A stretch of 16,541 nt of DNA. Source: Gemmiger_A avium (GTDB lineage: Bacteria; Bacillota; Clostridia; Oscillospirales; Ruminococcaceae). Under the pieces are notes generated by a model. The model searched no databases. It was not told the DNA's origin and worked only from the letters and a program-made list of their open reading frames with translations. Shown here in pieces: positions 15,571-16,541 of the stretch. The position numbers and the translations under genes are program-made. Numbering within the stretch: the stretch's first letter is position 1; every line of letters begins with the position of its first letter. The DNA is taken from positions 1 through 16,541 of the forward strand of contig DXFE01000127.1 in NCBI GenBank assembly GCA_019114585.1. The letters run 5' to 3'.

Positions 15571-16541
15571 TTACAGGCCGGGACGGTCCCCCTGACGGGC
15601 CACCGAGAGCACCAGCCCCATCTCCCCCAGCAGCATCATCAGGCTGGTGCCGCCGGATGAAAAGAAGGGCAGGCTGATACCGGTATTGGGAATGGTGTTG
15701 GTGACCACCGCCATGTTCAGGGCGGCCTGCAGCACCACCTGCACCGTAAAGCCCACCGTGAGCAGCGCGCCGAATTTATCCGCGGCCCGCAGCGCAATGA
15801 CAAGGCCCCGGGTAAGCAGCAGCACAAACAGCAGGATCACCAGCGTTGCCCCCACAAAACCCAGTTCCTCACAGAGAATGGAAAAGATAAAATCGTTCTG
15901 GGGTTCGGGCACGTAGAGGTGTTTCTGGCGGCTGTTGCCCAGCCCCAGGCCCAGCGCGCCGCCTGAGCCGATGGCGTACAGGCTTTGAATGGTCTGGTGC
16001 CCCGCACCCAGCGGGTCGGCAAAGGGATCCAGCCAGCTGGACAGGCGGCTGGCCGCATAGGGCACCAGATCCGGCAGCAGGATCAGCGCCCCGGCCAAAG
16101 CGGCCAGCGCACCGCCGCCCGCCAGCGCGAACCAGCGCAGGCCGGTGCCGCCCACAAACATCAGCACCGCCCCGATGGCCAGGATCAGCAGCGTGCCGGA
16201 CAGGTGCGGTTCCAGCAGCATGAGCACCGTCACCGCGCCCAGGATCAGCGCAAAGGGCAGCACCCCCACCGAAAAGCTTTTCATTTTTGGATGGTTCAGG
16301 GAGATCAGATGGCTGAACAGCACGATCACCGAGAATTTGGCGATCTCGCTGGGCTGCAGAGTGCCCAGGCCCGGGATCACGATCCAGCGGCGGCAGCCAT
16401 TGTATTCCGGCATGAAAAGCACCACCACCAGCAGCACCAGCGACAGGCCAAACAGCGGCCAGGCCCAGGCGTGCAGGATATGATAGTCCAGACGGCTGGC
16501 AACCCAGAGGGCGGCCAGCCCCACCAGCGCAAAGAGCAACT
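15571..16541 (-). CDS. ftsW: FtsW/SpoVE/RodA-family SEDS peptidoglycan polymerase, 5' end beyond window
   Basis: Multi-pass membrane glycosyltransferase that polymerises lipid II at the septum together with a class B penicillin-binding protein. The visible 323 residues include about eight hydrophobic segments and the SEDS hallmarks RRWIVIPGLGTLQPSEIAK, VPEPQNDFIFSILCEELGF and NTIPNTGISLPFFSSGGTS near the C-terminus. The codon at 16539 is TTG inside a helix, not a start, so the N-terminal part lies outside. Its place before murA and ftsZ points to FtsW or its sporulation counterpart SpoVE rather than the elongation protein RodA. The sequence alone does not settle which. Confidence 0.9.
   Translation of the reverse strand, partial: LLFALVGLAALWVASRLDYHILHAWAWPLFGLSLVLLVVVLFMPEYNGCRRWIVIPGLGTLQPSEIAKFSVIVLFSHLISLNHPKMKSFSVGVLPFALILGAVTVLMLLEPHLSGTLLILAIGAVLMFVGGTGLRWFALAGGGALAALAGALILLPDLVPYAASRLSSWLDPFADPLGAGHQTIQSLYAIGSGGALGLGLGNSRQKHLYVPEPQNDFIFSILCEELGFVGATLVILLFVLLLTRGLVIALRAADKFGALLTVGFTVQVVLQAALNMAVVTNTIPNTGISLPFFSSGGTSLMMLLGEMGLVLSVARQGDRPGL

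Overview
This window comes from a GC-rich Firmicute of the class Clostridia, most likely an Oscillospiraceae/Ruminococcaceae gut anaerobe. That placement is an inference from the proteins: a Gram-positive-style FtsK/SpoIIIE, a short clostridial-type MetH with a separate reactivation protein, a YgiQ radical SAM protein and AGGAGG-type ribosome binding sites. All twelve genes lie on the minus strand, so the window reads from right to left. I see no RNA genes, mobile elements or CRISPR arrays.

The right part (about 11.7-16.5 kb) is a compact division and cell-wall cluster: the 3' part of ftsW/spoVE, then murA, a 354-base regulatory gap, ftsZ, and a DivIVA-like coiled-coil gene closed by a strong hairpin terminator. 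The ftsZ promoter overlaps an unusual set of repeated TGGTA half-sites that looks like an operator. No ftsA, ftsQ or murG lies between ftsW and ftsZ.

The middle (about 6.9-11.6 kb) starts with a good sigma-A promoter driving ftsK (DNA translocase). It is followed by the radical SAM protein YgiQ and, with a 64-base overlap, by a membrane-anchored ComEC-like metallo-beta-lactamase protein. A small DUF3006 protein is translationally coupled to the latter.

The left-middle part (about 1.85-5.75 kb) is a complete methyl-transfer module for methionine synthesis: metF makes 5-methyl-THF, a free-standing reactivation protein keeps the cobalamin enzyme active, and a short MetH without its own reactivation domain transfers the methyl group to homocysteine. 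The metH start overlaps the end of the reactivation gene. A perfect 36-base palindrome follows metH as terminator. From ftsK to metH the genes are so tightly packed that one long transcript is plausible.

The left end (1-1646) carries the most unusual gene. It is an uninterrupted frame joining a complete ECF-type sigma factor, one transmembrane helix and at least 358 residues of predicted extracytoplasmic sequence. It has its own sigma-A-type promoter and runs off the window edge. It looks like a one-protein, membrane-tethered transcription switch with no separate anti-sigma factor inside the window.
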